In this document: piece after piece, positions 39,405-47,204 of the stretch
Numbering within the stretch: the first letter of the stretch is position 1
Layout: every line of letters begins with the position of its first letter
Source: Streptomyces longispororuber
GTDB lineage: Bacteria > Actinomycetota > Actinomycetes > Streptomycetales > Streptomycetaceae
Reading direction: 5' to 3'
Length of the DNA stretch: 47,761 nucleotides
Assembly: GCF_024448165.1 (NCBI RefSeq)
Contig: NZ_JAMOLN010000052.1
Location: 1 to 47,761 of the forward strand
Position numbers and translations under genes: made by a program
Notes under the pieces: model-generated
Told to the model about the DNA's origin: nothing
Seen by the model: the letters and a program-made list of their open reading frames with translations, nothing else
Database searches by the model: none

Positions 39405-41147
39405 ATGGTGGACCCCTCCTCGACGCGAGCCGCCCGCTCCCGCCTCGACCTCCAGGCGATCCACGAGCTCCTCGACGCCCAGCGCCGACGCGTCCGCACG
39501 TACGCCGAGGAGCACCGCCCCCGCCCGCCGGTCACCCGGTCGGCCCCGACGGCGCAGTACCCGGTGCCGCCATCCGCTCAGCAGATCCTCGACGCCGTCC
39601 CGAATCCCGCGCTGCTGCTGGCTCCCGTGGTCGACGGCGCCGGCCGGATCCAGGACATCCTCTACGTGACCCAGAACGCGGCCGCCCGCGCCTACGCGAC
39701 CGAGCGGCTCGCCCCCTCTGTCCCGCCGACCTGGACGGCGCCGGTGTCGCTGTACGAGCACTTCCCCGCGGTCGGCGGCACCCCGGTCCCCGGCATGATC
39801 GCCCGCGCCTACCACGAGGGCACCGTCCAGGGCCCCGAGACCATCGAGTGGATCGCGGACACCCCGTCGGGCCCGATACGGATCAACGACCAGGTACAGA
39901 TCACCCCGTGCGGCGAGCACGTGCTGGTCGTCTGGGAGCGCGGGCACCGGCTGCGCATGGCGGCCGCCGCGCAGCAGCTGGTCCGGGTCTGCTGGGCGGA
40001 GTGGAACCTCGGCGATCACGGCGTCGAGCCGTCCGGCAGCTTCCGCCAGGTCCTCGGCCTCGACACGAACGCTCCGCTGCCCGGACTGGCCGGCCTGGCC
40101 CACGCGGCCTCGCCCGAGAGCCTCCCCGGCCTCTACCAGGCGTTGTACGACGTCATCCTGCGCAAGCGGACGACGGACTGCGAGCTGCGGCTGCGCGGCG
40201 CGGGCGACCGGGTCATCCGGATGACGGCCGAGCCGATCCGGATCGCCCCCGGCAGCCTGGTGTGGGCCGTGCGCGGCGTCCTCGTCGACGTGACCGCGGA
40301 GCGCCGCCGCCGGGACGCCGCCGAACGCGCCGAACGCGAGGCCCGCCGCCAGCAGGAGCGCGCCGAGGCCGTCGCCGACGTCGCGAACGCGCTGCGCGAG
40401 GCGGTGCTGCCGCACTTCCAGGACGAGCTGGCCGCCTACGGTCTGGAGGCCGCCGCCGTCTACCGTCCGGACGCCCGCGAGGCCGGGGTCGGCGGCGACT
40501 GGTACAAGGCGCGCAGGCTGCCCGGCGACCGGCTGCTGATCGCGCTGGGGGACGCGCGCGGCCACGGCCTGGAGGCGGTCACCCTCATGGCGAAGCTGCG
40601 GTACGCGCTGGCCGGGCTCGCGTACACCGAGCAGCGGGTCGAGCAACTGACGCAGTGGCTCAACGAGTTGGCCTGCGCCGACGGGATCGAGTCCACGGCG
40701 ACCGCGATCATCGCCCGCTACCACCCCGAGATCGCCCTGCTGCGCTGGACGTGCGCCGGGCACCCGGTCCCGGTCCTGGTCCGGTCCGGCCGGACGACGC
40801 AGCTGCCCCTGCCGGCGGGCGGTCCCGGGCTGCCGGTGGGGGTGCTGCCCGGTGCCGTGTACAGCGCGGCGGCCTTCTCGCTGGAGATCGGCGACATCGT
40901 GCTGCTGTACACGGACGGACTGACCGAGCGCCGCGGTCACGACCCGGACGAGGACACCGAACGCTTCCTGGCCGCCGCCCGGGAGTGCTTCGCCGACGCG
41001 GCGCCCGGCGCGGGCCGCGAGGACCTGCTGGACTACGCCCGGCGTCTGGTCGCCCGCCTCGACGGCCCGCACCGCCACGACGACGCCACGCTCCTCGCCC
41101 TGCGCCGCATCACGCCGCGCACCCCGCCCGCCCGACCGGCGGGCTGA
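39405..41147 (+). CDS. PAS-containing SpoIIE-type PP2C serine phosphatase
   Basis: 580 residues, soluble. A basic helical N-terminus is followed by one or two PAS-like domains (about 55-190 and 195-300), a coiled coil rich in Ala, Glu and Arg (about 302-330), and a PP2C domain (about 335-570) with GVGGDWYKA, LGDARGHGLEA, CAGHPVPVL, YTDGLTERR and HDDATLLAL. Such proteins dephosphorylate anti-anti-sigma factors, releasing a sigma factor in response to a PAS-sensed cue. No anti-sigma kinase domain is fused. GGAGG lies about ten bases before the ATG. Confidence 0.92.
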   Translation: MVDPSSTRAARSRLDLQAIHELLDAQRRRVRTYAEEHRPRPPVTRSAPTAQYPVPPSAQQILDAVPNPALLLAPVVDGAGRIQDILYVTQNAAARAYATERLAPSVPPTWTAPVSLYEHFPAVGGTPVPGMIARAYHEGTVQGPETIEWIADTPSGPIRINDQVQITPCGEHVLVVWERGHRLRMAAAAQQLVRVCWAEWNLGDHGVEPSGSFRQVLGLDTNAPLPGLAGLAHAASPESLPGLYQALYDVILRKRTTDCELRLRGAGDRVIRMTAEPIRIAPGSLVWAVRGVLVDVTAERRRRDAAERAEREARRQQERAEAVADVANALREAVLPHFQDELAAYGLEAAAVYRPDAREAGVGGDWYKARRLPGDRLLIALGDARGHGLEAVTLMAKLRYALAGLAYTEQRVEQLTQWLNELACADGIESTATAIIARYHPEIALLRWTCAGHPVPVLVRSGRTTQLPLPAGGPGLPVGVLPGAVYSAAAFSLEIGDIVLLYTDGLTERRGHDPDEDTERFLAAARECFADAAPGAGREDLLDYARRLVARLDGPHRHDDATLLALRRITPRTPPARPAG

Positions 41148-41284
41148 CCACCCGCTGGGCCCGCCACTCCGGCCCACGTGGTCGGCAAACGGGCCCGCGC
41201 GCCCTGTTGACCGGGCATCCACCGCGCCCGAACCCACCCGGTCCCCCGCTCCCGCGCAGGTCCGAGCCGGGCATCGCACACCGG

Positions 41285-41386
41285 GAACGGGCAGGAACGG
41301 GCGCCATCGGGCCCGCAACAGACCTGGTCACCCCCGCCCACCACCGGTAGAACTTCCGGTGCGGGCCTTTCCGGGCCCGAACGGGC
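41285..41386 (+). promoter_or_regulatory. GAACGGGC repeats upstream of the DeoR gene (candidate autoregulatory sites)
   Basis: GAACGGGC at 41285-41292, 41295-41302 and 41379-41386, with AAACGGGC farther up at 41187-41194. The first two are spaced exactly 10 bp, one helical turn. DeoR-family regulators often bind short direct repeats in their own promoters. Confidence 0.4.
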
Positions 41387-41410
41387 AGCGGAGCCGGGGA
41401 GGCGGGCGGC

Positions 41411-42172
41411 ATGAGCGCCGAGGAACGACAGCGGGAGATCGTACGCGCGGCGCGCCGCACCGGTTCGGTCGACGTCACGGAGCTCGCGGCCGACCTGGGC
41501 GTCGCCAAGGAGACCGTCCGCCGCGATCTGCGGGCGCTGGAGGACCACGGTCTGATCCGGCGCACGCACGGCGGGGCGTATCCGGTGGAGAGCGCCGGGT
41601 TCGAGACGACGCTCGCGTTCCGCACGACGATGCACGTGCCGGAGAAGCGGCGGATCGCCACGGCGGCCGCCGACCTGCTCGGCGACGCCGAGACGGTCTT
41701 CGTCGACGAGGGGTTCACGCCGCAGCTGATCGCGGAGGCCCTGCCGCGCGACCGGCCGCTCACCGTGGTCACCGCGTCGCTGGCCACGGCGGGCGCGCTC
41801 GCCGAGGCGGACCACACCACCGTGCTGCTGCTCGGCGGGCGGGTGCGCGCGGGCACGCTCGCCACCGTCGACCACTGGACGACGAAGATGCTGGCCGGCT
41901 TCGTCATCGACCTCGCCTACATCGGCGCGAACGGCATCAACCGCGACCACGGCCTGACCACTCCCGACCCGGCGGTCAGCGAGGTCAAGGCGCAGGCGAT
42001 CCGGGCGTCGCGGCGCACCGTCTTCGCGGGCGTGCACACCAAGTTCGGGGCGGTCAGCTTCTGCCGGTTCGCGCCGGTGGGCGCCCTGGAGACGATCGTG
42101 ACGAGTACCCAGCTGCCCGCGTCCGAGGCGCACCGCTACTCGCTGATGGGCCCGCAGGTCATCCGCGTCTGA
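41411..42172 (+). CDS. DeoR-family transcriptional regulator
   Basis: 253 residues. An N-terminal DeoR helix-turn-helix (about 5-58) contains SVDVTELAADLGVAKETVRRDLRALEDHGLIRRTHGG in outline; the sugar-phosphate-sensing DeoRC domain follows (about 75-235), with GANGI and VKAQAIRASRRT. GGGGAGG lies upstream of the ATG. Genes downstream encode a sugar/polyol importer and dehydrogenase, so the effector is probably a phosphorylated sugar or polyol. The 100-bp gap to the binding-protein gene could carry its operator. Confidence 0.92.
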   Translation: MSAEERQREIVRAARRTGSVDVTELAADLGVAKETVRRDLRALEDHGLIRRTHGGAYPVESAGFETTLAFRTTMHVPEKRRIATAAADLLGDAETVFVDEGFTPQLIAEALPRDRPLTVVTASLATAGALAEADHTTVLLLGGRVRAGTLATVDHWTTKMLAGFVIDLAYIGANGINRDHGLTTPDPAVSEVKAQAIRASRRTVFAGVHTKFGAVSFCRFAPVGALETIVTSTQLPASEAHRYSLMGPQVIRV

Positions 42173-42272
42173 CCGGCCGTACCCCGTCAACTCCCCCGGT
42201 ACGTGCGGCGGTTCCGCACACCCGCGCGCGTACCGCTTCGTCCCCCATCCCACGAAATGTCCAGGAGCATCC

Positions 42273-43643
42273 ATGCGAACCCAGAGCCGACGGAGGCCGC
42301 CGGGCGCCCTGCTCGCGACGGCCGCCGCAGGGACGCTGCTCACCCCTCTCCTGTCCGGCTGCTGGGCCGGCGCCGGCGGGCTCGGGGGCGGCGACTCCAT
42401 CAATGTCCTGATGGTGAACAACCCGCAGATGACGGAGTTGCAGAAGCTGACGGCCCGCTACTTCACGCGGGAGACCGGCATCAAGGTCAACTTCACCGTC
42501 CTGCCGGAGAACGACGTCCGCGACAAGATCAGCCAGGACTTCGCCAACCAGGCGGGCCAGTACGACGTCGCGACGCTCTCCAACTACGAGATACCGATCT
42601 ACGCCCGCAACGGCTGGCTGCACGAGCTCGGCCCGTACGTGCGGAAGGACCCCGGCTTCGACCAGCAGGACATCCTCGAACCGATGCGGGAGTCGCTCAC
42701 CGGCGAGGACGGCAAGCTCTACGGCGAACCCTTCTACGGCGAGTCGTCCTTCCTGATGTACCGCAAGGACGTCTTCGCGAAGAAGGGCCTGACGATGCCC
42801 GCGCACCCGACCTGGCGGCAGGTCGCGGACCTCGCGGCGAAGGCGGACGGCGCCGAGCCGGGCATGAAGGGCATCTGTCTGCGCGGACTGCCCGGCTGGG
42901 GCGAGCTGATGGCGCCGCTGACGACGGTCGTGAACACCTACGGCGGCACCTGGTTCGACAAGGACTGGACGGCCCGCCTCGACGACCAGGGCTTCAAGGA
43001 CGCGACCCGCTTCTACGTGGACCTGGTCCGCAGGCACGGCGAGTCGGGGGCGGCCCAGTCCGGCTTCGCCGAGTGCCTCAACAACCTCACCCAGGGCAAG
43101 ACCGCCATGTGGTACGACGCCACGTCCGCCGCCGGTTCGCTGGAGGCTGCCAAGTCCCCGGTCAAGGGCAAGATCGGCTACGTGTCGGCGCCGGTCGAGA
43201 AGACGGAGTCGAGCGGCTGGCTCTACACGTGGGCGTGGGGCCTGCAGAAGGCGTCCCACAACCCCGACAAGGCATGGAAGTTCATCTCCTGGGCGTCCGG
43301 CAAGGGGTACGAGAACCTCGTCGGCGAGAAGATCGGCTGGTCGAACGTCCCGGCGGGCAAGCGCGCCTCGACGTACGAGATCCCCGAGTACCGCGCCGAG
43401 GCCGCCGCGTTCCAGGAGCAGACGCGCACCGCCATCGCGGGCGCCCGGCCGCGCGACCCAGGCGTGCAGAAGCGGCCCGCGCCCGGCATCCAGTTCGTCG
43501 GCATCCCCGAGTTCACCGATCTCGGCACCAAGGTCTCGCAGGAGATCAGTGCGGCCGTCGCCGGACGCCAGTCCGTCGACTCGGCCCTGCGCAAGTCCCA
43601 GGCACTCGCCTCCGAGATCGCGAAGGAGTACGAGGGACGATGA
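42273..43643 (+). CDS. Polyol/sugar ABC importer substrate-binding lipoprotein
   Basis: 456 residues. Signal peptide ends at the lipobox LLSGC (Cys about 29). Family 1 solute-binding domain with INVLMVNNPQM, YDVATLSNYEIPIYARNGW and GWLYTWAWGLQKASHNPDKAWKF; the overall layout matches sorbitol/mannitol-type (SmoE-like) binding proteins. First gene of a four-gene operon in which each start overlaps the previous stop by four bases. Regulated in all likelihood by the DeoR protein just upstream. Confidence 0.9.
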   Translation: MRTQSRRRPPGALLATAAAGTLLTPLLSGCWAGAGGLGGGDSINVLMVNNPQMTELQKLTARYFTRETGIKVNFTVLPENDVRDKISQDFANQAGQYDVATLSNYEIPIYARNGWLHELGPYVRKDPGFDQQDILEPMRESLTGEDGKLYGEPFYGESSFLMYRKDVFAKKGLTMPAHPTWRQVADLAAKADGAEPGMKGICLRGLPGWGELMAPLTTVVNTYGGTWFDKDWTARLDDQGFKDATRFYVDLVRRHGESGAAQSGFAECLNNLTQGKTAMWYDATSAAGSLEAAKSPVKGKIGYVSAPVEKTESSGWLYTWAWGLQKASHNPDKAWKFISWASGKGYENLVGEKIGWSNVPAGKRASTYEIPEYRAEAAAFQEQTRTAIAGARPRDPGVQKRPAPGIQFVGIPEFTDLGTKVSQEISAAVAGRQSVDSALRKSQALASEIAKEYEGR

Positions 43644-44596
43644 CGACACCGACCACAGCCACCCCTCCCCCCGCCGTCTCCGTACCGCGCGCCCGCGCCG
43701 CGCAGAGTCCGGGCGCACCCGGCCGGCTGCGCGTCTGGGCGACCCGTGCGCCGCTGCTCCCCGCCCTGGTCTTCATGATCGTGGTCACCCAGCTCCCGTT
43801 CGTGGCCACGCTGGTGATCTCCTTCTTCGACTGGAACGCGCTGTACCCGGACGCCCGGCAGTTCACCTGGTTCGGCAACTACGCGGAGGTCCTCACCGAC
43901 CCCGACCTGCGCAAGTCCGTCCTCACCACCATCCTCCTGACGGTGGCGGTGGTCGTGGCGAGCCTGGTCATCGGGCTCGCGCTCGCCCTGCTGCTCGACC
44001 GGAGGTTCCGCGGCCGGGGCCTGGTCCGCACGCTGCTGATCGCCCCGTTCCTCGTCGTTCCGGTGGCGGCGGCGCTGCTGTGGAAGCACGTCCTGTACAA
44101 CCCCGAGTACGGGCTCCTGAACGGCCTGTTGCACTACGTCGGCGGCCCGCAGCCCGACTGGATCTCCAACACCCCGCTGCTCGCGGTGGAGGTCTCGCTG
44201 ATCTGGCAGTGGACCCCGTTCATGATGCTGATCCTGCTCGCGGGCCTGCAGTCGCGCTCCCCCGAACTCATCGAGGCGGCCCGGATGGACGGCGCGGGCC
44301 CCTGGCAGATCTTCCGCCACCTCACGCTTCCGCACCTGCGCCGCTATCTCGAACTCGGCGCCCTGCTCGGCTCGATCTACATCGTGCAGAACTTCGACGC
44401 CGTGTTCACGCTCACCTCGGGCGGTCTGGGCACCGCCAACCTCCCGTACACCGTCTACCAGACCTTCTACCAGGCCCACGAGAACGGGCTCGCCTCGGCG
44501 GCCGGCGTCCTGGTCGTCATCGGTTCGATCATCATCGCGACGTTCGCGCTGCGCGTCGTCTCGTCGCTGTTCCGTGAGGAGGCGTCACGCGGATGA
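43640..44596 (+). CDS. Polyol/sugar ABC importer permease (SmoF/MalF-like)
   Basis: 318 residues with a 35-residue cytoplasmic tail and six membrane spans. The ATPase-contacting EAA loop reads LIEAARMDGAGPWQIFRHLTLP. It is translationally coupled (ATGA) to the binding-protein gene before it and the second permease gene after it. Confidence 0.93.
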   Translation: MTTPTTATPPPAVSVPRARAAQSPGAPGRLRVWATRAPLLPALVFMIVVTQLPFVATLVISFFDWNALYPDARQFTWFGNYAEVLTDPDLRKSVLTTILLTVAVVVASLVIGLALALLLDRRFRGRGLVRTLLIAPFLVVPVAAALLWKHVLYNPEYGLLNGLLHYVGGPQPDWISNTPLLAVEVSLIWQWTPFMMLILLAGLQSRSPELIEAARMDGAGPWQIFRHLTLPHLRRYLELGALLGSIYIVQNFDAVFTLTSGGLGTANLPYTVYQTFYQAHENGLASAAGVLVVIGSIIIATFALRVVSSLFREEASRG

Positions 44597-45426
44597 CACT
44601 CTCGACCTTCTTCAGGACCAAGGGGCTCGGCCTGGTCGCCTGGCTGGCCGGCATCGTCTTCTTCCTGCCCGTCGCCTGGATGGCGCTGACGTCCTTCCAC
44701 TCGGAGAGCGACGCGGCCACCAACCCGCCGTCCTGGGCGGCCTCCCTCACCCTCGACGGCTACCGCGACTTCTTCGGCGCGGGCGGCGGCGCGAGTCCCT
44801 GGCCCGCGCTCATCAACTCGACGGTGGCGTCGGTGGTCTCGACGCTCTGCGTGCTGCTCCTCGCGCTCCCGGCGGCGTACGCGCTGTCCATCCGGCCGGT
44901 GCGGAAGTGGACGGACGTCCTGTTCTTCTTCCTCTCCACGAAGATGCTGCCGGTGGTGGCGGGCCTCCTGCCCCTGTACCTCTTCGCGAAGAACACCGAC
45001 TTCCTCGACAACATCTGGCTCCTGGTCATCCTCTACACCTCGATGAACCTGCCGATCGCGGTGTGGATGATGCACTCGTTCCTCTCGGAGGTGCCGGTGG
45101 CGGTGATCGAGGCGGCGCAGATCGACGGCGCGCGGCTGCCGACCGTACTGACCCGCGTCGTGGCCCCGATCGCGCTCCCCGGCATCGCGGCGACGTCCTT
45201 GATCTGCTTCATCTTCAGCTGGAACGAACTCCTCTTCGCGCGGGTCCTGACGGGCGTCGTCGCCCAGACCGCGCCCGTCTTCCTGACCGGCTTCATCACC
45301 AGCCAGGGCCTGTTCCTGGCGAAGGTGTGCGCCGCGTCGCTCGTGATCTCCCTGCCGGTGCTCGCGGCAGGGTTCGCCGCCCAGGACAAGCTGGTCCAGG
45401 GCCTGTCGTTGGGAGCTGTGAAATGA
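44593..45426 (+). CDS. Polyol/sugar ABC importer permease (SmoG/MalG-like)
   Basis: 277 residues, six membrane spans, EAA loop in VIEAAQIDGARLPTVLTRVVAP. A short cytoplasmic tail is typical of the MalG side. Coupled by ATGA overlaps at both ends. No ATPase gene follows; the operon goes straight to the dehydrogenase, so energy must come from an ATPase made elsewhere. Confidence 0.93.
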   Translation: MTLSTFFRTKGLGLVAWLAGIVFFLPVAWMALTSFHSESDAATNPPSWAASLTLDGYRDFFGAGGGASPWPALINSTVASVVSTLCVLLLALPAAYALSIRPVRKWTDVLFFFLSTKMLPVVAGLLPLYLFAKNTDFLDNIWLLVILYTSMNLPIAVWMMHSFLSEVPVAVIEAAQIDGARLPTVLTRVVAPIALPGIAATSLICFIFSWNELLFARVLTGVVAQTAPVFLTGFITSQGLFLAKVCAASLVISLPVLAAGFAAQDKLVQGLSLGAVK

Positions 45427-46412
45427 AGGCAGCCATCGTCGAATCCGTCGGCAAGGTCGTCGTCGGCGAGGTCCCGGACCCGACGCCCGGACCGCGGGAC
45501 GTCGTCGTGGAGGTGGCCGCCTGCGGTCTGTGCGGCACCGATCTGCACATCCTCCAGGGCGAGTTCGCCCCGACGCTGCCCGTCGTGCCGGGCCACGAGT
45601 TCGCCGGCACGGTGGCCGAAGTGGGCGGTGCCGTCACGGAGTTGAGGGTGGGCGACCGGGTCGCGGTCGACCCTTCCCTGCACTGCCACGAGTGCCGCTA
45701 CTGCCGCGCCGGACGGGGCAACCTGTGCGAGCGGTGGGCGGCGATCGGGGTGACGACGGCGGGCGGCGCGGCCCAGTACGCGCTGGCCCCCGCCGCGAAC
45801 TGCGTCCGCCTCCCCGACCACGTGCGCACCCAGGACGCGGCGCTGATCGAGCCCCTCTCCTGCGCGGTCCGCGGCTACGACGTGCTGCGCTCACGCCTCG
45901 GCTCGCACGTCCTGATCTACGGCTCCGGGACGATGGGCCTGATGATGCTGGAACTGGCCAAGCGGACCGGCGCGGCGAGCGTCGACGTGGTCGACCTCAA
46001 CCCGGACCGCCTCGCCACGGCCCGGCGCCTCGGCGTCTCGGCGTCGGCGGCGGGCCCCGACGAACTGGACCGCCCCGGCGGCTGGGACGTCGTCATCGAC
46101 GCGACGGGCAACGCGGCGGCGATCCAGGACGGCCTCGACCGCGTCGCCAAGGCGGGCACGTTCCTCCAGTTCGGCGTCGCGGACTACGCGACGCGCGTGA
46201 CGATCGACCCGTACCGCATCTACAACCAGGAGATCACCATCACCGGTTCGATGGCGGTCCTGCACAGCTACGAACGCGCGGCGGAACTCTTCGCGGCGGG
46301 CACCCTGGACCCCGACGTCTTCATCAGCGACCGCCTGCCGCTGGACAACTACCCGCAGGCGCTGGACCAGTTCGCGTCGGGGGTCGGACGGAAGATCGTC
46401 GTGGTGCCGTAG
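45423..46412 (+). CDS. Zinc-dependent alcohol (polyol) dehydrogenase
   Basis: 329 residues, medium-chain dehydrogenase. Catalytic zinc ligands: C37 in CGLCGTDLH, H58/E59 in GHEFAG. Structural zinc Cys residues C88, C91, C94 and C102 in HCHECRYCRAGRGNLC. The Rossmann loop is YGSGTMGLMM, followed by VDLNPDR, whose Asp points to NAD+. This is the sorbitol/arabitol dehydrogenase-like group. With the importer and the DeoR regulator it forms a polyol uptake and oxidation unit; the polyol itself is not determined. No kinase or isomerase follows. Confidence 0.92.
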   Translation: MKAAIVESVGKVVVGEVPDPTPGPRDVVVEVAACGLCGTDLHILQGEFAPTLPVVPGHEFAGTVAEVGGAVTELRVGDRVAVDPSLHCHECRYCRAGRGNLCERWAAIGVTTAGGAAQYALAPAANCVRLPDHVRTQDAALIEPLSCAVRGYDVLRSRLGSHVLIYGSGTMGLMMLELAKRTGAASVDVVDLNPDRLATARRLGVSASAAGPDELDRPGGWDVVIDATGNAAAIQDGLDRVAKAGTFLQFGVADYATRVTIDPYRIYNQEITITGSMAVLHSYERAAELFAAGTLDPDVFISDRLPLDNYPQALDQFASGVGRKIVVVP

Positions 46413-46472
46413 CGGTCCGGGCGGGCCTGTCGTTACGCAACGGAACCGGAAACCCCTACGGAAGGACGTCCG

Positions 46473-46940
46473 TTGCGCCCGCTGTCCCACCCACGCCGCT
46501 GCCTCACGATCCTGGCCCTGTCCACCGCCCTGCTCGGCGCGGGTGCCGCGGTGCCCGCGGGTGCGGCCTCCTCGGCCGGGCTCGCGCCCGCCGCGGCGGT
46601 CCGGGCCGCGCAGCCCTACGTGGAGACGAGCCTCTTCTTCGGCACCGCCCGTCCCGACGGCGGGCCCGATGTCACCGACGCGGAGTTCCGGGCGTTCGTC
46701 GACGCGTTCGTCACGCCGCGCTTCCCCGAGGGGCTCACCGTGCAGGAGGCCCGCGGTCAGTACCGGGACGCGCACGGCACGATCGAGCGGGAGCGCAGTT
46801 ACGAGCTGATCCTGTTCTACCCGGCGCGCGAGGCCCGCCTGGCGGACCCGAGGATCGAGGAGATCCGCGCCGAGTACGAGGGGCGCTTCGGGCAGGAGTC
46901 GGTGGCCCGCGTGGACCGCCGCGTCACGGTCGACTTCTGA
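46473..46940 (+). CDS. Secreted DUF3574 protein
   Basis: 155 residues from a TTG start with GGAAGGA upstream. Signal peptide (about 1-31). One DUF3574 domain: YVETSLFFGTARPDGG, VTDAEFRAFVDAFVTPRFPEGLTV and GTIERERSYELILFYP. The family is common in proteobacteria and actinobacteria but has no established activity. It stands alone, followed by a strong terminator. Confidence 0.88.
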   Translation: MRPLSHPRRCLTILALSTALLGAGAAVPAGAASSAGLAPAAAVRAAQPYVETSLFFGTARPDGGPDVTDAEFRAFVDAFVTPRFPEGLTVQEARGQYRDAHGTIERERSYELILFYPAREARLADPRIEEIRAEYEGRFGQESVARVDRRVTVDF

Positions 46941-46953
46941 CGCCGGCCCGCCA

Positions 46954-47010
46954 CGACGAACGCGAGCCGTCCGCCCGGATTCCCCCGTGGGCGGACGGCT
47001 CGCGTCGTCG
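46954..47010. terminator. Strong bidirectional terminator between DUF3574 gene and the terD side
   Basis: A perfect 16-bp stem (46961-46976 / 46989-47004; arm begins CGCGAGCCGTCC) extended by six more pairs (46954-46959 / 47005-47010) after one bulged A. The loop has 12 bases. It would stop the DUF3574 transcript from the left and any terD/tRNA-like transcript from the right. Confidence 0.85.
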
Positions 47011-47029
47011 AGTGTCCAGAGTTCAGATC

Positions 47030-47144
47030 GGTGCAGGCGACATTTGGTGCTCTGGCCACTGAGCTACGCCGACCCGAAGTCGACGACGGGACTCGAACCC
47101 GCGACCGCCCCATGATGAGTGGAAGTAGCCCGCTCCTGCGCACC
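47030..47144 (-). ncRNA. tRNA-like element with circularly permuted order (T-arm, acceptor hairpin, D-arm)
   Basis: Minus strand, 5' to 3': GGTGCGCAGG (47144-47135), CATCATGG (about 47117-47110), T-arm GCGGG-TTCGAGT-CCCGT (47102-47086), acceptor 3' strand CGTCGAC (47085-47079), loop TTCGG (47078-47074), acceptor 5' strand GTCGGCG (47073-47067), TA, D-arm GCTC-AGTGGCCA-GAGC (47064-47049), A, CCAAATG (47047-47041), CCTGCACC (47037-47030). The acceptor strands pair fully (one G-U). CCAAATG pairs loosely with CATCATGG where an anticodon stem should be, and the outer arms pair with a 2-base bulge. It is not a normal tRNA: B-box-like sequence precedes A-box-like sequence and no free CCA end exists. 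Confidence 0.7.
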
Positions 47145-47151
47145 TGGACGA

Positions 47152-47179
47152 GACCACCGTAGCCAGCGCGGCGGTGGTC
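47152..47179 (-). terminator. Hairpin between terD and the tRNA-like element
   Basis: GACCACCG and CGGTGGTC arms (8 bp) with a 12-base loop, 25 bp after the terD stop. It is weaker than the terminator at 46954-47010, so read-through into the tRNA-like element is plausible. Confidence 0.4.
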
Positions 47180-47204
47180 CCGCACCGCATTTTCCGGCGG
47201 CCCG

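Noticed and set aside
47040..47110. An ordinary tRNA gene
   Set aside because: Both T-arm and D-arm consensus sequences are present, but in reversed order on the coding strand, with no anticodon arm between them and no 3' CCA end.
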